Position numbers and translations under genes: made by a program
NCBI GenBank assembly: GCA_048493715.1
Contig: JBGDCZ010000009.1
Coordinates: 1 to 64,000 of the forward strand
Reading direction: 5' to 3'
Origin: Arsenophonus sp048493715
Lineage (GTDB): Bacteria > Pseudomonadota > Gammaproteobacteria > Enterobacterales > Enterobacteriaceae
Length of the DNA stretch: 64,000 bases
Shown here: one piece after another, positions 29,120 through 38,971 of the stretch
Numbering within the stretch: the stretch's first letter is position 1
Layout of the letters: each line of letters opens with the position of its first letter
The notes under the pieces: model-generated
Seen by the model: the letters and a program-made list of their open reading frames with translations, nothing else
Told to the model about the DNA's origin: nothing
Database searches by the model: none

Positions 29120-30127
29120 TTTATTAAGTTTATATTTAATCAAGCATAGCAGACCCTGCATATATTTATGCTGTAAAAATAAATGCTTATATTTTTCTTG
29201 CAGCTCGGTTTTCTTTTCTGCTGCTTTTAGTGGCTGATTTTTCCACGGTGAGTAAATATACGAATTCAAAAAAAACTGGCTAGCAGGATAATTGATACCC
29301 CAAGTATGCCAAGGTTTTGTGACGCCAGTGTGATGGATAAGAATAGTACTATCTGTTATGGTGTTGTTGTATTTAAATATATCACGATAAGCCAATTCAT
29401 TTTTCAACGTATATATACAGTTGTAATCTCGAGATAAATAGATATTTTGTGTCTGAAATAATATATTTAGGGCGTCTTGATCCAGATATTTTAATTTGCC
29501 AAAATGTGTTTTTCCGCCTAATAGTTCTAATGATTTTTTAGTAAAATCATTTTCAATCCACTTTTGTAAATTTACATAGATTACTCCGGCATTAAAATAT
29601 TTGCCATTTAAATAGGGTAATTTTAGTCGAGAGGCACTTGATTGTTGCATGCCGTCAACATCAAGGACAACCGCAGCAAAAAAATCGGTTAGTTCTAGTT
29701 GAAATAATTCTTTTAGGCTGCCTTTACAAATAATATCAGCATCTAGGTATAAAACAGAGTTGATATTGCTGCTCAGATATTCAAAAGCAATTAGCCTAAA
29801 ATAGGTAGCATAAGACCAGAAGTCTGAGGTTGGTAGTTGTTTTAATTCTTTAGCATCTAACAGATAGATTATTATATTAGAATTATACTTTGTGATCATT
29901 TTTTGAAGACGTTGTATATATTCGTCTTCAATATAATCAGTAAAAAGGTAAAAATTGAAATTTATATCAGAATTATTAATTAATACAGAATTTATTGATA
30001 TAGCGGCACCAAGCAGAAAGTTTTTATCAACTCCATAGGCAATATTAAAATTTTTATTATGTTTAATGATATTTTTTTTGCCTGTAATATTAAATTTTTC
30101 TTTTATAAAATCCTTCATGCTAAACAT
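29087..30127 (-). CDS. GT8 LPS core hexosyltransferase (WaaO/WaaJ-like)
   Basis: A 346-residue GT8 enzyme using UDP-glucose or UDP-galactose for the LPS outer core. It has IAYGVDKNFLLGAAISINSV (UDP site), SVLYLDADIICKG with the DxD metal site near 130, YFNAGVIYVNL and the C-terminal HHTGVTKPWHTWGINYPAS. An alternative start is the Met at 30118. The stop of the upstream broken GT8 copy overlaps its 5' end, suggesting a duplicated tandem pair read from one transcript with waaQGP. Sugar specificity cannot be read from sequence. Confidence 0.85.
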   Translation of the reverse strand: MFSMKDFIKEKFNITGKKNIIKHNKNFNIAYGVDKNFLLGAAISINSVLINNSDINFNFYLFTDYIEDEYIQRLQKMITKYNSNIIIYLLDAKELKQLPTSDFWSYATYFRLIAFEYLSSNINSVLYLDADIICKGSLKELFQLELTDFFAAVVLDVDGMQQSSASRLKLPYLNGKYFNAGVIYVNLQKWIENDFTKKSLELLGGKTHFGKLKYLDQDALNILFQTQNIYLSRDYNCIYTLKNELAYRDIFKYNNTITDSTILIHHTGVTKPWHTWGINYPASQFFLNSYIYSPWKNQPLKAAEKKTELQEKYKHLFLQHKYMQGLLCLIKYKLNKLIKIFITTQC

Positions 30128-31149
30128 AGCCCTTTAATTCTTTTAAAAAGAATTTTAAATTTTGCTAAATAATAATGAGTATAGTTCTTAACACCTTCGT
30201 AATATTTTCTTTGTTTAAATTTATGTTTGGCACAATATCTTAAAAGATGTGCGCTTTCAGCCTTTAATAGCGGTTTATTTTCCCAGGGAGAGGCATTTTT
30301 TGCTTTTATGAATGGTAGCGAAAAAGGTGATATTACCCATTCATGCCAAGGCTTGGGGCCAATATAATGGATAAAAATAGTATTAATAGTAAAGGCATGC
30401 TGTTTAATTCTTTGTAGGCCATAGTTTATACTATATTGAGTATTATATTTTTTATTCAAATAGATCACTTTATTTGTTAGCAGTATATTTAAAACATCTT
30501 GATCTAAAAAAGGAAATTTATTTTTTAATCTTATTATTTTTAAGTAACTGCATTGCTTTCGCTGAAATATCTTCTTCTGCCCAACGATTAAGATTAATGA
30601 GTAAAAATCCAGCATTAAAATATCCTTGTGAAATACTTTTTACTTCTAGTTCGGATGCTCTTTTTTGCGACCACTTTTCATCTTTTTCTGTTACAACAGA
30701 AGCAATCTTATTATTGTTAAATTCAATTTTTTGTAATGTATCTAAGTTATTATTACATATAATATTTGCATCTAAGTATAAAATTCTGTCTACTTTTTTA
30801 GTAAAATAGTCAACTATTAATGAATCTAAAGTATGTGGCATAGGACCAGTTTTTGGTACGGGGTAATGTTTTTAAATTTTCATCGTCAACAAAATAAATG
30901 TTTATTTCAATATTATATTGTTACGCAAGGGTATTGAAAAGCGTTTCTTGCTCATAATCAAAATAATCTGTAAATACATGGAAACAGTAGTTAATATTAG
31001 AATTGTGCAGCACAATTGATGTTATCGAAATTCCACAGCCATATAAAAATTTTTATCTACTCCATATGCAATTTAATATGGCAATCAGCATGCATATTTG
31101 GCGTTAAGCAGAGTTTTTGTGTAATAATTTTATCTTGTACAAAATACAT
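30115..31149 (-). pseudogene. Second GT8 glycosyltransferase, frameshifted
   Basis: A divergent tandem paralogue of the gene downstream. The best pieces are RILYLDANIICNNNLDTLQK (30518-30841) with an altered DxN in place of DxD, YFNAGFLLINLNRWAEEDIS, and, after a frame break in an A-rich run near 30530, FPFLDQDVLNILLTNKVIYL and IHYIGPKPWHEWVISP to a stop at 30115. The N-terminal third (30842-31149) has several stops. It is part of the waa cluster, now non-functional, so the outer core is probably shorter than in the ancestor. Confidence 0.85.
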
Positions 31150-31196
31150 GTACTATCCCGTTTGCTAAAATATTTTATAAAATAAAACGGTTAGAG

Positions 31197-31994
31197 TTAT
31201 AATCCTCTCCTAACGGTTCTTTCTTTTATTCTTTCTGCTTTAATATTAGCGTTCAAAATCAATTTTTGTTCATTGTCGAGAATATTTCTTAAATTATCAG
31301 AAAAATAAATCCGCATAAAACGAAAAATATCTCGTTGTGTTAACCCAATATTAAGTGAAGAAAAAAATAATCCGATCAAATCCTTATCTTTCCAACGTTT
31401 TGGTACATGCTGTCGTAATTGGGCCCGATGTAAGTCAATGATTGAAATCTTTAATTTTTTTTCATCGCCGTCAAAGGGCAAATGTAATAAAAAATGACAG
31501 ATATAGCAATCACGATGATTAACACCACATGCATGCATTTTACGTACTATTTCAGCCATTCGACAAATTAATATTTTTTTAGTGTTAAATTTGGGTGCTG
31601 AATTTTTCCAATCCGCACAGTAATCTTCTAAACTAATAGCCGGAATAAGCGCTTCGGTAATAATGAATGACTTACGGTGTAAAGGATTAAATCCTTTTTG
31701 ACCGAAAGCTTTACCGTGCATAGTATCAATGCCTACCTCAGTTAGACGATGGATTGCTTTCCATTCTCTATCCGCGCCTAATATGGGTGATCGTAAAGAA
31801 AATACGTTTTTTAGTATCTCTTTTAGCGTAGTGCCATAATGAATTTTGAGAAAGTAACTTTTTGCGTTAAATGTAAAGCATAATGTCTTGCGTGTCTCTA
31901 ATTGACGAAAAATTTTACCCTCTAATTTTTCTATTTCGATAAAAGGATCTTTGTCTTGCCATAAATTTTTAAAAGGTTGTTTGAGTTCAAGCAT
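31197..31994 (-). CDS. waaP: LPS core heptose(I) kinase WaaP
   Basis: A 265-residue protein-kinase-like enzyme that phosphorylates heptose I, a modification important for outer-membrane integrity. YFLKIHYGTTLKE carries the ATP-binding lysine, CGVNHRDCYICHFLL the catalytic aspartate, and ISIIDLHRAQLR the metal-binding aspartate. Its start overlaps the 3' end of waaG by 8 bases, indicating coupling in a waaQ-waaG-waaP operon as in E. coli. Confidence 0.94.
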   Translation of the reverse strand: MLELKQPFKNLWQDKDPFIEIEKLEGKIFRQLETRKTLCFTFNAKSYFLKIHYGTTLKEILKNVFSLRSPILGADREWKAIHRLTEVGIDTMHGKAFGQKGFNPLHRKSFIITEALIPAISLEDYCADWKNSAPKFNTKKILICRMAEIVRKMHACGVNHRDCYICHFLLHLPFDGDEKKLKISIIDLHRAQLRQHVPKRWKDKDLIGLFFSSLNIGLTQRDIFRFMRIYFSDNLRNILDNEQKLILNANIKAERIKERTVRRGL

Positions 31995-33111
31995 GCTGGT
32001 ACCCTAAAATAATATCCGCAGCTTTTTCTGGCAAACTGTATAAGTCTTGAGTGTCAGCAAAGTTACGTGCAGATTTTGACCATTGATTTAATAGAGACTT
32101 ATCAGCTAAACTTGTTTCCAAAGCATTATTAAGATTTTCTTGTCTATAAGGCTCATCTATTACTACGCCACAATCAGCTCGTTTGATATAGGGCGCATAT
32201 CCACAAACTTCTGTTGTGATGACAGGTAAACCTGCTACAATTGCTTCGATTAAAACTATACCGGCAGCTTCTTGATAGGCAGGATGGATTAACATATCAG
32301 CAGCAGCCATCAATTCAGCTATATCATTACGCCCCCGAAAAAATAAAACTTGTTTATAGATTGCCAGTTTTTTTGCTAGGCGTTGATAGCGAGTAGGATC
32401 ATCCTGCCCTACCACCATTAAAATAGTTTTATTTTTTATTATGTTAGGCAAAGCGGCTATTGATTTAAGTGTTCTGTCTACTCCTTTACGTTTAAAATCT
32501 GAACCGACTTGCAATAAAAGAAATTGATCTTTGGAGATAGTATTTTTTTTACGATAGATGTGTTTAGCATCAGCAATTTGGTGGTCATATTTTCTACTAA
32601 GGTCAATGCCAGGCGGTAACATGTAAAAACGTGCGTCAGGTGTTTTGTAATGTTTTTTAAAATTATCAAATTGATGTTGGGTAAGCATTAATAATTTAGT
32701 ATGACTGTTAGCATCAAAAACAGCTTTTTCATACGCGATATAATGTTGGTAACGTTTGGTCAGTTTATAGAAAAAACCTTTTTCTTTTTCAACTTTTTCT
32801 GCATAACAAACATCTGCTGCATAATAAACATCCAATCCTAGCATTTTATTAAAACCAACAATAATATCAGCAGGATGTTGTGTTAAATGTGTTTTGACCT
32901 GATGATAAAATGCTTCATTACGTCCATGATTAGTGTGTGCTTTAACCGGGATTATAATAACGTTGATATGATTAGGAATTTCACCATCCCATGCCATTGT
33001 GTAAACACGTATTTGATGTCCCCGTTTTTGGCAAGCGGTGAGAATCCGGATAAAATCTCTTTGTAGCCCCCCAAAATGGAAATATTTGTATAAACAAAAT
33101 GCAATTTCCAT
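31987..33111 (-). CDS. waaG: LPS core glucosyltransferase I WaaG
   Basis: A 374-residue GT4 enzyme adding the first outer-core glucose to heptose II. The N-terminus MEIAFCLYKYFHFGGLQRDF is typical, and the C-terminal domain has the EX7E-type donor site AYQEAAGIVLIEAIVAGLPV near 282-301 and KRKGVDRTLKSIA. It starts 4 bases after the waaQ stop. Confidence 0.95.
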   Translation of the reverse strand: MEIAFCLYKYFHFGGLQRDFIRILTACQKRGHQIRVYTMAWDGEIPNHINVIIIPVKAHTNHGRNEAFYHQVKTHLTQHPADIIVGFNKMLGLDVYYAADVCYAEKVEKEKGFFYKLTKRYQHYIAYEKAVFDANSHTKLLMLTQHQFDNFKKHYKTPDARFYMLPPGIDLSRKYDHQIADAKHIYRKKNTISKDQFLLLQVGSDFKRKGVDRTLKSIAALPNIIKNKTILMVVGQDDPTRYQRLAKKLAIYKQVLFFRGRNDIAELMAAADMLIHPAYQEAAGIVLIEAIVAGLPVITTEVCGYAPYIKRADCGVVIDEPYRQENLNNALETSLADKSLLNQWSKSARNFADTQDLYSLPEKAADIILGYQHA

Positions 33112-33115
33112 TGGA

Positions 33116-34186
33116 TTATATCTCTATCTTAGATTTAATGGTTTGTATGTCCATTGGTAACATTTTTTTTGTGGCAGCGATAATATCTTTAGCGGGAATT
33201 ATTGATAAATAATTTTTATTATGATCACGTTCATGTCGTTCTGGCATTTTTTCATAATTGCCAGCCCAAATTTGAATAACGTTTTTACTCCATGGTTTCC
33301 AATATTGATGATCTGTAGCACCAAACAAACAGATAATGGGAGTTTCTAGTGCAGCGGCAATATGCATTGGTGCTGAATCTACACCAATGAATAAGGCAGC
33401 ATGACTAATTATGGCGCCTAATTCCGGAAAGGTTATTTTTCCAGCAAATTCTGTCACTGGTGATATGTGACATTGTTGTGCAATATTAGTCACACAGCTG
33501 AGATCGTCTTTACTGGGACCTGATGTAAGTATGACGCGATATCCTCTGTACTGCAGATTATCAATTACTGCAGCGAATTTTTCATCGTCCCAGCACTTGA
33601 ATTTTTGTCTGGCTGTTGGTTGGATGACAACATAACTACTATGTACACCAAGAGAAATTAATTGATGATTAATTTTTTCCCAATCAGTTGGTTGGTACGC
33701 CATTGTTGTTCGGGAATACAAGGTATTGAGATTAAGCGGTTTTAATATGGAAAGATTTTGTTCAACGACATGTTTTCCTGTTGGTTTAACAACATGTGTA
33801 AAGCTTTTATACCAATAGCTGGTATCTCTATGGCTGAATTTATGGGAAATTTTTATCTTGGAAGGAATACATCTTACCAAAAAAGGTATAATCCATTGAT
33901 CGGCTAAGTTTATAATTAAATCGTAATGATTTTTTCGTAATTTATTAATTAATATAATAAAATTAACCAATTTGGCTATGTTACTGTTTTTTTTGTTTTT
34001 AATGCCATAAAGTGCATTAATTTCTCTATTTTCAGACAAGATTGGTATTGTATCTTGATAGAGGAGAATATCAATTTTAGCGTCGGGATAGTTTTTTTTG
34101 AGTGTGCTAATGACAGGTGTTGTCAGCAACATATCTCCATGAAATCGCATTTTGATAATCAGAATTTTTTTTAATTGTTTATCCAC
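33116..34186 (-). CDS. waaQ: LPS core heptosyltransferase III WaaQ
   Basis: A 356-residue GT9 enzyme adding the side-branch heptose III. It starts ILIIKMRFHGDMLLTTPVIS and keeps the ADP-heptose site FIGVDSAPMHIAAALETPII near 270-290. It heads the waaQ-waaG-waaP-GT8-GT8 transcript. No JUMPstart/ops element (GGCGGTAG) was found in the roughly 600 bases upstream. Confidence 0.93.
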   Translation of the reverse strand: MDKQLKKILIIKMRFHGDMLLTTPVISTLKKNYPDAKIDILLYQDTIPILSENREINALYGIKNKKNSNIAKLVNFIILINKLRKNHYDLIINLADQWIIPFLVRCIPSKIKISHKFSHRDTSYWYKSFTHVVKPTGKHVVEQNLSILKPLNLNTLYSRTTMAYQPTDWEKINHQLISLGVHSSYVVIQPTARQKFKCWDDEKFAAVIDNLQYRGYRVILTSGPSKDDLSCVTNIAQQCHISPVTEFAGKITFPELGAIISHAALFIGVDSAPMHIAAALETPIICLFGATDHQYWKPWSKNVIQIWAGNYEKMPERHERDHNKNYLSIIPAKDIIAATKKMLPMDIQTIKSKIEI

Positions 34187-35651
34187 TTGCTGCAGTCACT
34201 CTTAAATAAATTGTTTGTTTATAAGTTTATCTGACTTTTTGACCAATGTTATCACTATAAATTCAATAAATTTAAGATAGTTAATTTTATTAGAATAATC
34301 GAATGTTCATCTATTCTACCATTTTATAAAAAAACTGTTGTTTTGAAAATTTTTAGTGAATTATAAATGGTAGTAAAAGTTTGCATTACATAAATTCAAG
34401 GTTTTTAATATTATGAATTTAATATAATAATTTTAACGATAAAATTACTAACTTATTATTTTCTATTAACTATTTTATGCCATGTTTATGGCTAGTTTTT
34501 TAAATAAAATATTGCAAAATTCTGCTCGCTAAGGACTCTCATAGAGATGGTAAAATATTATATTGGTAATGTAATAGTAAAAAACTCAATGGTATGATTT
34601 GGTTTATTATTAAAATGAAAAATTGAAAAGAAATTGGAGCATAGTTTGTTCTTATTTAGAACTCTGTTAGCTGTTTAAATAAGTAGAGTAATAATTTTAA
34701 AATCAAGGGGTTTCATATTTTTAGTGATAAATGTTTTGTGTCGATTTATTTTATTATTTAACAAATATCGAACCCTAACAACTAAATGAAGATTTTTTTG
34801 CAAAGAATACTTATGAAAATATGAGCTAAAAAATTAAAATAAGAAATAATAAAAAGTTTTTTTAGATAATTTTTTATTATCGGTAAATATTTAAATAGTT
34901 TATTTATTAAATCTACTACAAAATCTTTATTTTATTCTAATATAAAAGCAATAAAGAGCTTTGCTATTAAATAATTAATTAAAATTTTAGTTTTACATAT
35001 TCATTTATCGCATTTTCTAGCTTTATTCTGCTTTTTAGTTGTTACATAGAATATGCCGTTGATTATTTTTTTCTTTAATCGACCAAAGTACATGATTGAT
35101 AATGACATGGAATTTAGGCTGGGTACTTTTCATAAAATTGGCCAGACATATATAAATTAGCTGTTTGGCTGTCTCTGATCTTAACATTAAAAACGATATG
35201 ATCTGGCAATGGTTGTTTGCCTTTTTATAACGACTATCACAGAAATGCAGTGAAATATTGCTTTTTTATTATTAATAGTAGCAATAGTTGTTATTAATAA
35301 GTTAATGAATGCTTGGCTATCAGACAAGCCGGACGAGTTTAAAAACTCACTTAAATCATACATTAGACCAATTTAATGGTTTAACTAACTTAAAAGCTAA
35401 AATGTCTTAATATATTTAATAATAGTCTCAGCAGACAGCTTTCCTTAAGCATTATCCTAATAGCCGGTGAGAATAATTTGAGTAATATTCCAAACTATAA
35501 AAGATTTATCATTTGTCAACTGATAGGCAACTAATATTAAAAATGATGTATAAATTTTCGAATAGCAGAGAGATATCACTGGAGTGAAAATATGGAAAAC
35601 AATAAAATGTGAATACTGTAAAGATCTCTTTTGCAGCAAGAACTATATACA
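34187..35651. other. Long gene-free region upstream of waaQ
   Basis: About 1.46 kb of AT-rich DNA. The segment at about 35040-35250 has slightly higher GC and a minus-strand frame LPDHIVFNVKIRDSQTANLY MSGQFYEKYPA that looks like eroded coding sequence, but no family was recognised. The waaQ promoter must lie at its left end. In E. coli mutM is adjacent to rpmG; here the whole waa block plus this gap separates them. Confidence 0.45.
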
Positions 35652-35677
35652 AAAAACCCAGCAAAAGCCGGGTTTTT
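35652..35677 (-). terminator. Rho-independent terminator of rpmBG
   Basis: On the minus strand: AAAACCCGGC-TTTT-GCTGGGTTTT. A GC-rich stem with a T tail, 11 bases after the rpmG stop. Confidence 0.8.
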
Positions 35678-35687
35678 AATTAAGAAG

Positions 35688-35855
35688 TTATTTAATTTTA
35701 GCTTCTTTATAAACCACATGCTTACGAACAACTGGATCGAATTTTTTCATTTCCAATTTTTCAGGTATAGTGCGTTTGTTCTTCGTTGTAGTATAGAAGT
35801 GGCCTGTACCTTCAGAAGAAACCAGTTTAATTTTATCGCGAATACCCTTAGCCAT
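35688..35855 (-). CDS. rpmG: 50S ribosomal protein L33
   Basis: 55 residues beginning MAKGIRDKIKLVSSEGTGHF and ending MKKFDPVVRKHVVYKEAKIK, the standard L33 sequence of Enterobacterales (form without the CxxC zinc ligands). It lies 11 bases after rpmB in the conserved rpmB-rpmG operon and is followed by the terminator. Confidence 0.97.
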   Translation of the reverse strand: MAKGIRDKIKLVSSEGTGHFYTTTKNKRTIPEKLEMKKFDPVVRKHVVYKEAKIK

Positions 35856-35866
35856 TTTTAAGCTCC

Positions 35867-36103
35867 TTAGTATTTCTCACCACGGGTGCGAAGTTCAGCA
35901 AGAACTGCGTCGATCCCTTTTTTATCGATTATACGCGTGCCTTTTGCTGACACACGAAGCTTTACGAAACGTTTCTCAGATTCAACCCAGAAACGGTGAG
36001 AGTGCAGGTTTGGCAGAAAGCGGCGTTTAGTTGCATTCATTGCGTGTGAGCGGTTATTACCACTCATAAGACGCTTACCAGTAACTTGACAGACTCGTGA
36101 CAT
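35867..36103 (-). CDS. rpmB: 50S ribosomal protein L28
   Basis: 78 residues, MSRVCQVTGKRLMSGNNRSH followed by AMNATKRRFLPNLHSHRFWV, full length and highly conserved. TTTTTGGAG lies just before the ATG. It is the first gene of rpmB-rpmG, with a long structured leader upstream. Confidence 0.98.
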   Translation of the reverse strand: MSRVCQVTGKRLMSGNNRSHAMNATKRRFLPNLHSHRFWVESEKRFVKLRVSAKGTRIIDKKGIDAVLAELRTRGEKY

Positions 36104-36170
36104 GTCTATTTCTCCAAAAATCTAATCAGCTCGGGCTTTATATCGGGAATGATTGCCTCGTCAGACTTAG

Positions 36171-36247
36171 GAGCCTATCTCAGCAAATTTTCTTAACTTA
36201 ATAAGAAGAATAACTTAACTTCAGTAAAAACACACTTAGATAGGCTC
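36171..36247 (-). promoter_or_regulatory. Structured rpmB leader with long-range inverted repeat
   Basis: GAGCCTATCT at 36171-36180 and AGATAGGCTC at 36238-36247 are perfect reverse complements, and extend to 12 pairs with one G-U. They lie in the rpmB leader about 70-145 bases before the start. A TTGACA hexamer on the minus strand (36257-36252) abuts the distal arm. A short GGCGTA-gta-TACGCC hairpin is at 36276-36290. The arrangement could form an attenuator or a site for ribosomal-protein feedback. Confidence 0.45.
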
Positions 36248-36353
36248 TTCTTGTCAAACCCGAGATCCTAAAGGTGGCGTAGTATACGCCCTCTAGCGCT
36301 TTCACTCAAGCCCAGAACTAATAAAGTTGTTATTTATTAGCCAAAAGATGGAA

Positions 36354-37024
36354 TTACAGTAGGCCAAGTTCAACAAATGACAGGCATTTTTTATGAGTAA
36401 CGACAAAATGATCAAGCAACTTTATATCAATTAGACGACATGCATTGGCGATTCTTTCGGTGACAATTTTATCTGCGAGACTAGGCCCAGGGTTACTCGA
36501 TGGATGATTATGCTCTAAAATAATAGACACCGCATTTGCTTTAACAGCCTGTCTTAAAATTTCTTTTGGGTGTACCTCCACTCCGATTTATAGTGCCTTT
36601 AAACATTTCTTCACAGCAGATAATTTGGTTTTGGTTGTTTAGGAATAATACAATAAAAATTTCTCTAATCTTGCTCCTTTATAAAAATCGAGTAAATATT
36701 TTTTCAAGTGCTTAGGGCTTCTCAAATACTTTGATTAATAAGTTTTTGTGTAAAGAATCGTTTAGCAGGTTCACTAATTGCTTGTAATTGTGAATATTTA
36801 CAAACCCCTAGTCCCTTGTTCGCTGAAAATTTTTGATAATCAATAGGTAATAATTTGTACAGCGAACCAAATTCTTTTGATAAGTTTTCTGCCAACATTA
36901 AAACCGGAAATCCAGGCAATCCTGTGCACAGAAAAATAGCTAAAAGCTCTTTGTCACTCAATGATGATGCTCCATACGCTAAAAGCTTTTCTCTAGGTTG
37001 AAGTGTATAAATTATTTCGTCCAT
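36354..37024 (-). pseudogene. radC: RadC family (YicR) JAB/MPN protein, frameshifted
   Basis: The N-terminal part (36722-37024) reads QPREKLLAYGASSLSDKELL and KFSANKGLGVCKYSQLQA, the UPF0758 helix-hairpin-helix region. The C-terminal JAB domain (36354-36581) keeps its metal motif EHNHPSSNPGPSLAD and ends SFVELGLL. Between them (36582-36721) the frame is broken more than once, with remnants such as FYCIIPKQPKPNYLL. It is in the normal position beside rpmB and coaBC. The function of RadC is not firmly known in the family; it is dispensable in E. coli. Confidence 0.92.
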
Positions 37025-37202
37025 ATATTTTTCCTGACTATTTCCCTATGGCCTGGACAGAGTACAACATGCCAAAATTTTCTAGCGTAGTTGCGCAGCA
37101 TTTTGCAAAAAAGTTTTTTTATGAATAAAAATTGATGATATTCTCACCTAAACTTCAGCTTATGGTAATTTTAGTAAACTCATCGTTTGAATTTGGGTAT
37201 AT

Positions 37203-38420
37203 ATGATGGCAGACCTTACAGGTAAACATATTGTACTTGGCGTTAGTGGTGGTATTGCTGCTTATAAAACACCGGAATTAGTTCGCCGTTTGCGTGATTG
37301 TGGTGCAATTGTCCGTGTTGTAATGACTAATGCCGCTAAATCTTTCATTACACCGTTGACCCTACAGGTTGTTTCGGGCTATCCAGTTGCTGATGATTTA
37401 TTAGATCCTGCCGCAGAGGCTGCAATGGGTCATATTGAATTAGGTAAATGGGCAGATTTAATTATTTTAGCTCCTGCTACTGCCGATTTGCTTGCTCGTT
37501 TATCTATTGGTATGGCTAATGATTTATTAACAACCGTCTGTTTAGCTTCACAGGCAAAAATAGCTGTTGTGCCGGCAATGAACCAGCAAATGTATCGAGC
37601 TAATATTACTCAGCAGAATATTGCAATACTTAAAGAACGTCAGGTTTTAGTTTGGGGGCCTGATGAAGGGAGCCAAGCCTGTGGTGATGTTGGTCCTGGT
37701 CGAATGCTAGATCCTTTAGCTATTGCCAAGTTGGCTGTGAATAGTTTTCAACATACGTCAGATATGGTAAACCTGCATTTAGCAATTACGGCGGGACCAA
37801 CACAAGAGGAGATCGATCCAGTTCGTTTTGTGACTAATCATAGTTCGGGAAAAATGGGTTTCGCGATAGCGCAAGCGGCTGCAGAGCGAGGGGCTAAGGT
37901 AACACTTATTGCAGGTCCAGTTAATTTACCCTCGCCACCAGGTGTTAAACGTATTGATGTTGTCAGCGCGTTAGAGATGTATAACCAAGTACATAAAATA
38001 ATTGATAAAAAACAAATTTTCATTAGTTGTGCCGCGGTTGCTGATTATCGACCAAAAGTGTTCACAAAAGAAAAAATAAAAAAGCAGGCAGAGGAAATTA
38101 CGCTAACATTGGTAAAAAATCCTGATATTGTGGCAAGTGTTGGTAAGTTGACTAAAAATCGTCCTTATGTCGTTGGATTTGCAGCAGAAACACAAAATGT
38201 GAAAGAATATGCTCGCAATAAGCGTGTTCGAAAAAATTTGGATCTTATTTGTGCAAATGATATTTCGTTACCTGATCATGGATTTAATTCAGAAAATAAT
38301 GCACTGCATTTATTTTGGCAAGATCAAGAAATACATTTACCTCATAGCCATAAATTAGAGCTTGGTCACCGTTTACTCGATGAGATACTTCAACGTTATG
38401 AAGAAAAAAATAGACATTAA
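37203..38420 (+). CDS. coaBC: Bifunctional CoaBC (PPC decarboxylase / PPC synthetase)
   Basis: A 405-residue two-domain CoA enzyme. The N-terminal flavin domain (about 1-190) has LGVSGGIAAYKTPELVRRL, the decarboxylase PAMNQQMY motif and the catalytic cysteine in EGSQACGDVGPGRM. The C-terminal synthetase (about 191-400) starts with AITAGPTQEEIDPVRFVTNH and has ISCAAVADYRPK. Its last 23 bases overlap the start of dut. The start could be either of two adjacent ATGs. Confidence 0.96.
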   Translation: MMADLTGKHIVLGVSGGIAAYKTPELVRRLRDCGAIVRVVMTNAAKSFITPLTLQVVSGYPVADDLLDPAAEAAMGHIELGKWADLIILAPATADLLARLSIGMANDLLTTVCLASQAKIAVVPAMNQQMYRANITQQNIAILKERQVLVWGPDEGSQACGDVGPGRMLDPLAIAKLAVNSFQHTSDMVNLHLAITAGPTQEEIDPVRFVTNHSSGKMGFAIAQAAAERGAKVTLIAGPVNLPSPPGVKRIDVVSALEMYNQVHKIIDKKQIFISCAAVADYRPKVFTKEKIKKQAEEITLTLVKNPDIVASVGKLTKNRPYVVGFAAETQNVKEYARNKRVRKNLDLICANDISLPDHGFNSENNALHLFWQDQEIHLPHSHKLELGHRLLDEILQRYEEKNRH

Positions 38421-38856
38421 AATTATTGATCCTCGTGTAGGAAACGAATTCCTTTTACCAACTTATGCCACAGAGGGATCTGCTGGATTAGATCTAAGAG
38501 CTTGCTTAGATCAGGCTATTCAATTAGAACCAGGTCAAACTAAGCTATTATCCACAGGGTTAGCTGTACATATTGCAGATCAACAATTGGCTGCTGTCAT
38601 TCTTCCTCGTTCAGGCTTAGGACATAGGCATGGAGTTGTGTTGGGAAATTTGGTCGGTTTAATCGATTCTGATTATCAAGGTGAGTTGATGGTTTCGGTC
38701 TGGAATCGTGGTGATAAAAGTTTCACGATTGAACCTGGTGAACGTATCGCACAAATGGTTTTTGTCCCAGTTGTTCAAGCTGAATTTACGATCGTACAAG
38801 ATTTTAAGGCGACAAAACGGGGTTGTGGTGGTTTTGGTCATTCAGGTCGTCAATAA
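38398..38856 (+). CDS. dut: dUTPase
   Basis: A 152-residue trimeric dUTP pyrophosphatase that keeps uracil out of DNA. The start at 38398 (MKKKIDIKIIDPRVG) aligns with the family. The five motifs are present: GSAGLDLRA, PRSGLGHRHG, GLIDSDYQGEL, RIAQMVF, and the C-terminal glycine-rich RGCGGFGHSGRQ (an RGxGGFGxSG variant). It overlaps coaBC, as in E. coli. Confidence 0.97.
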   Translation: MKKKIDIKIIDPRVGNEFLLPTYATEGSAGLDLRACLDQAIQLEPGQTKLLSTGLAVHIADQQLAAVILPRSGLGHRHGVVLGNLVGLIDSDYQGELMVSVWNRGDKSFTIEPGERIAQMVFVPVVQAEFTIVQDFKATKRGCGGFGHSGRQ

Positions 38857-38971
38857 TAATTTTGTTATTTATAAGATATTATCAATTTGTTAAATCTTTA
38901 TACTTTATAAATGATGAGAAGCAAGGATTGCTTGGTCTGTTTTGTTGTTTTATCAGGGGTCTTGTTTAGCC

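Noticed and set aside
34187..35651. A hidden gene or insertion sequence in the 1.46 kb gap upstream of waaQ
   Set aside because: No frame gives a recognisable transposase or other family, and no terminal inverted repeats or target duplications were seen.
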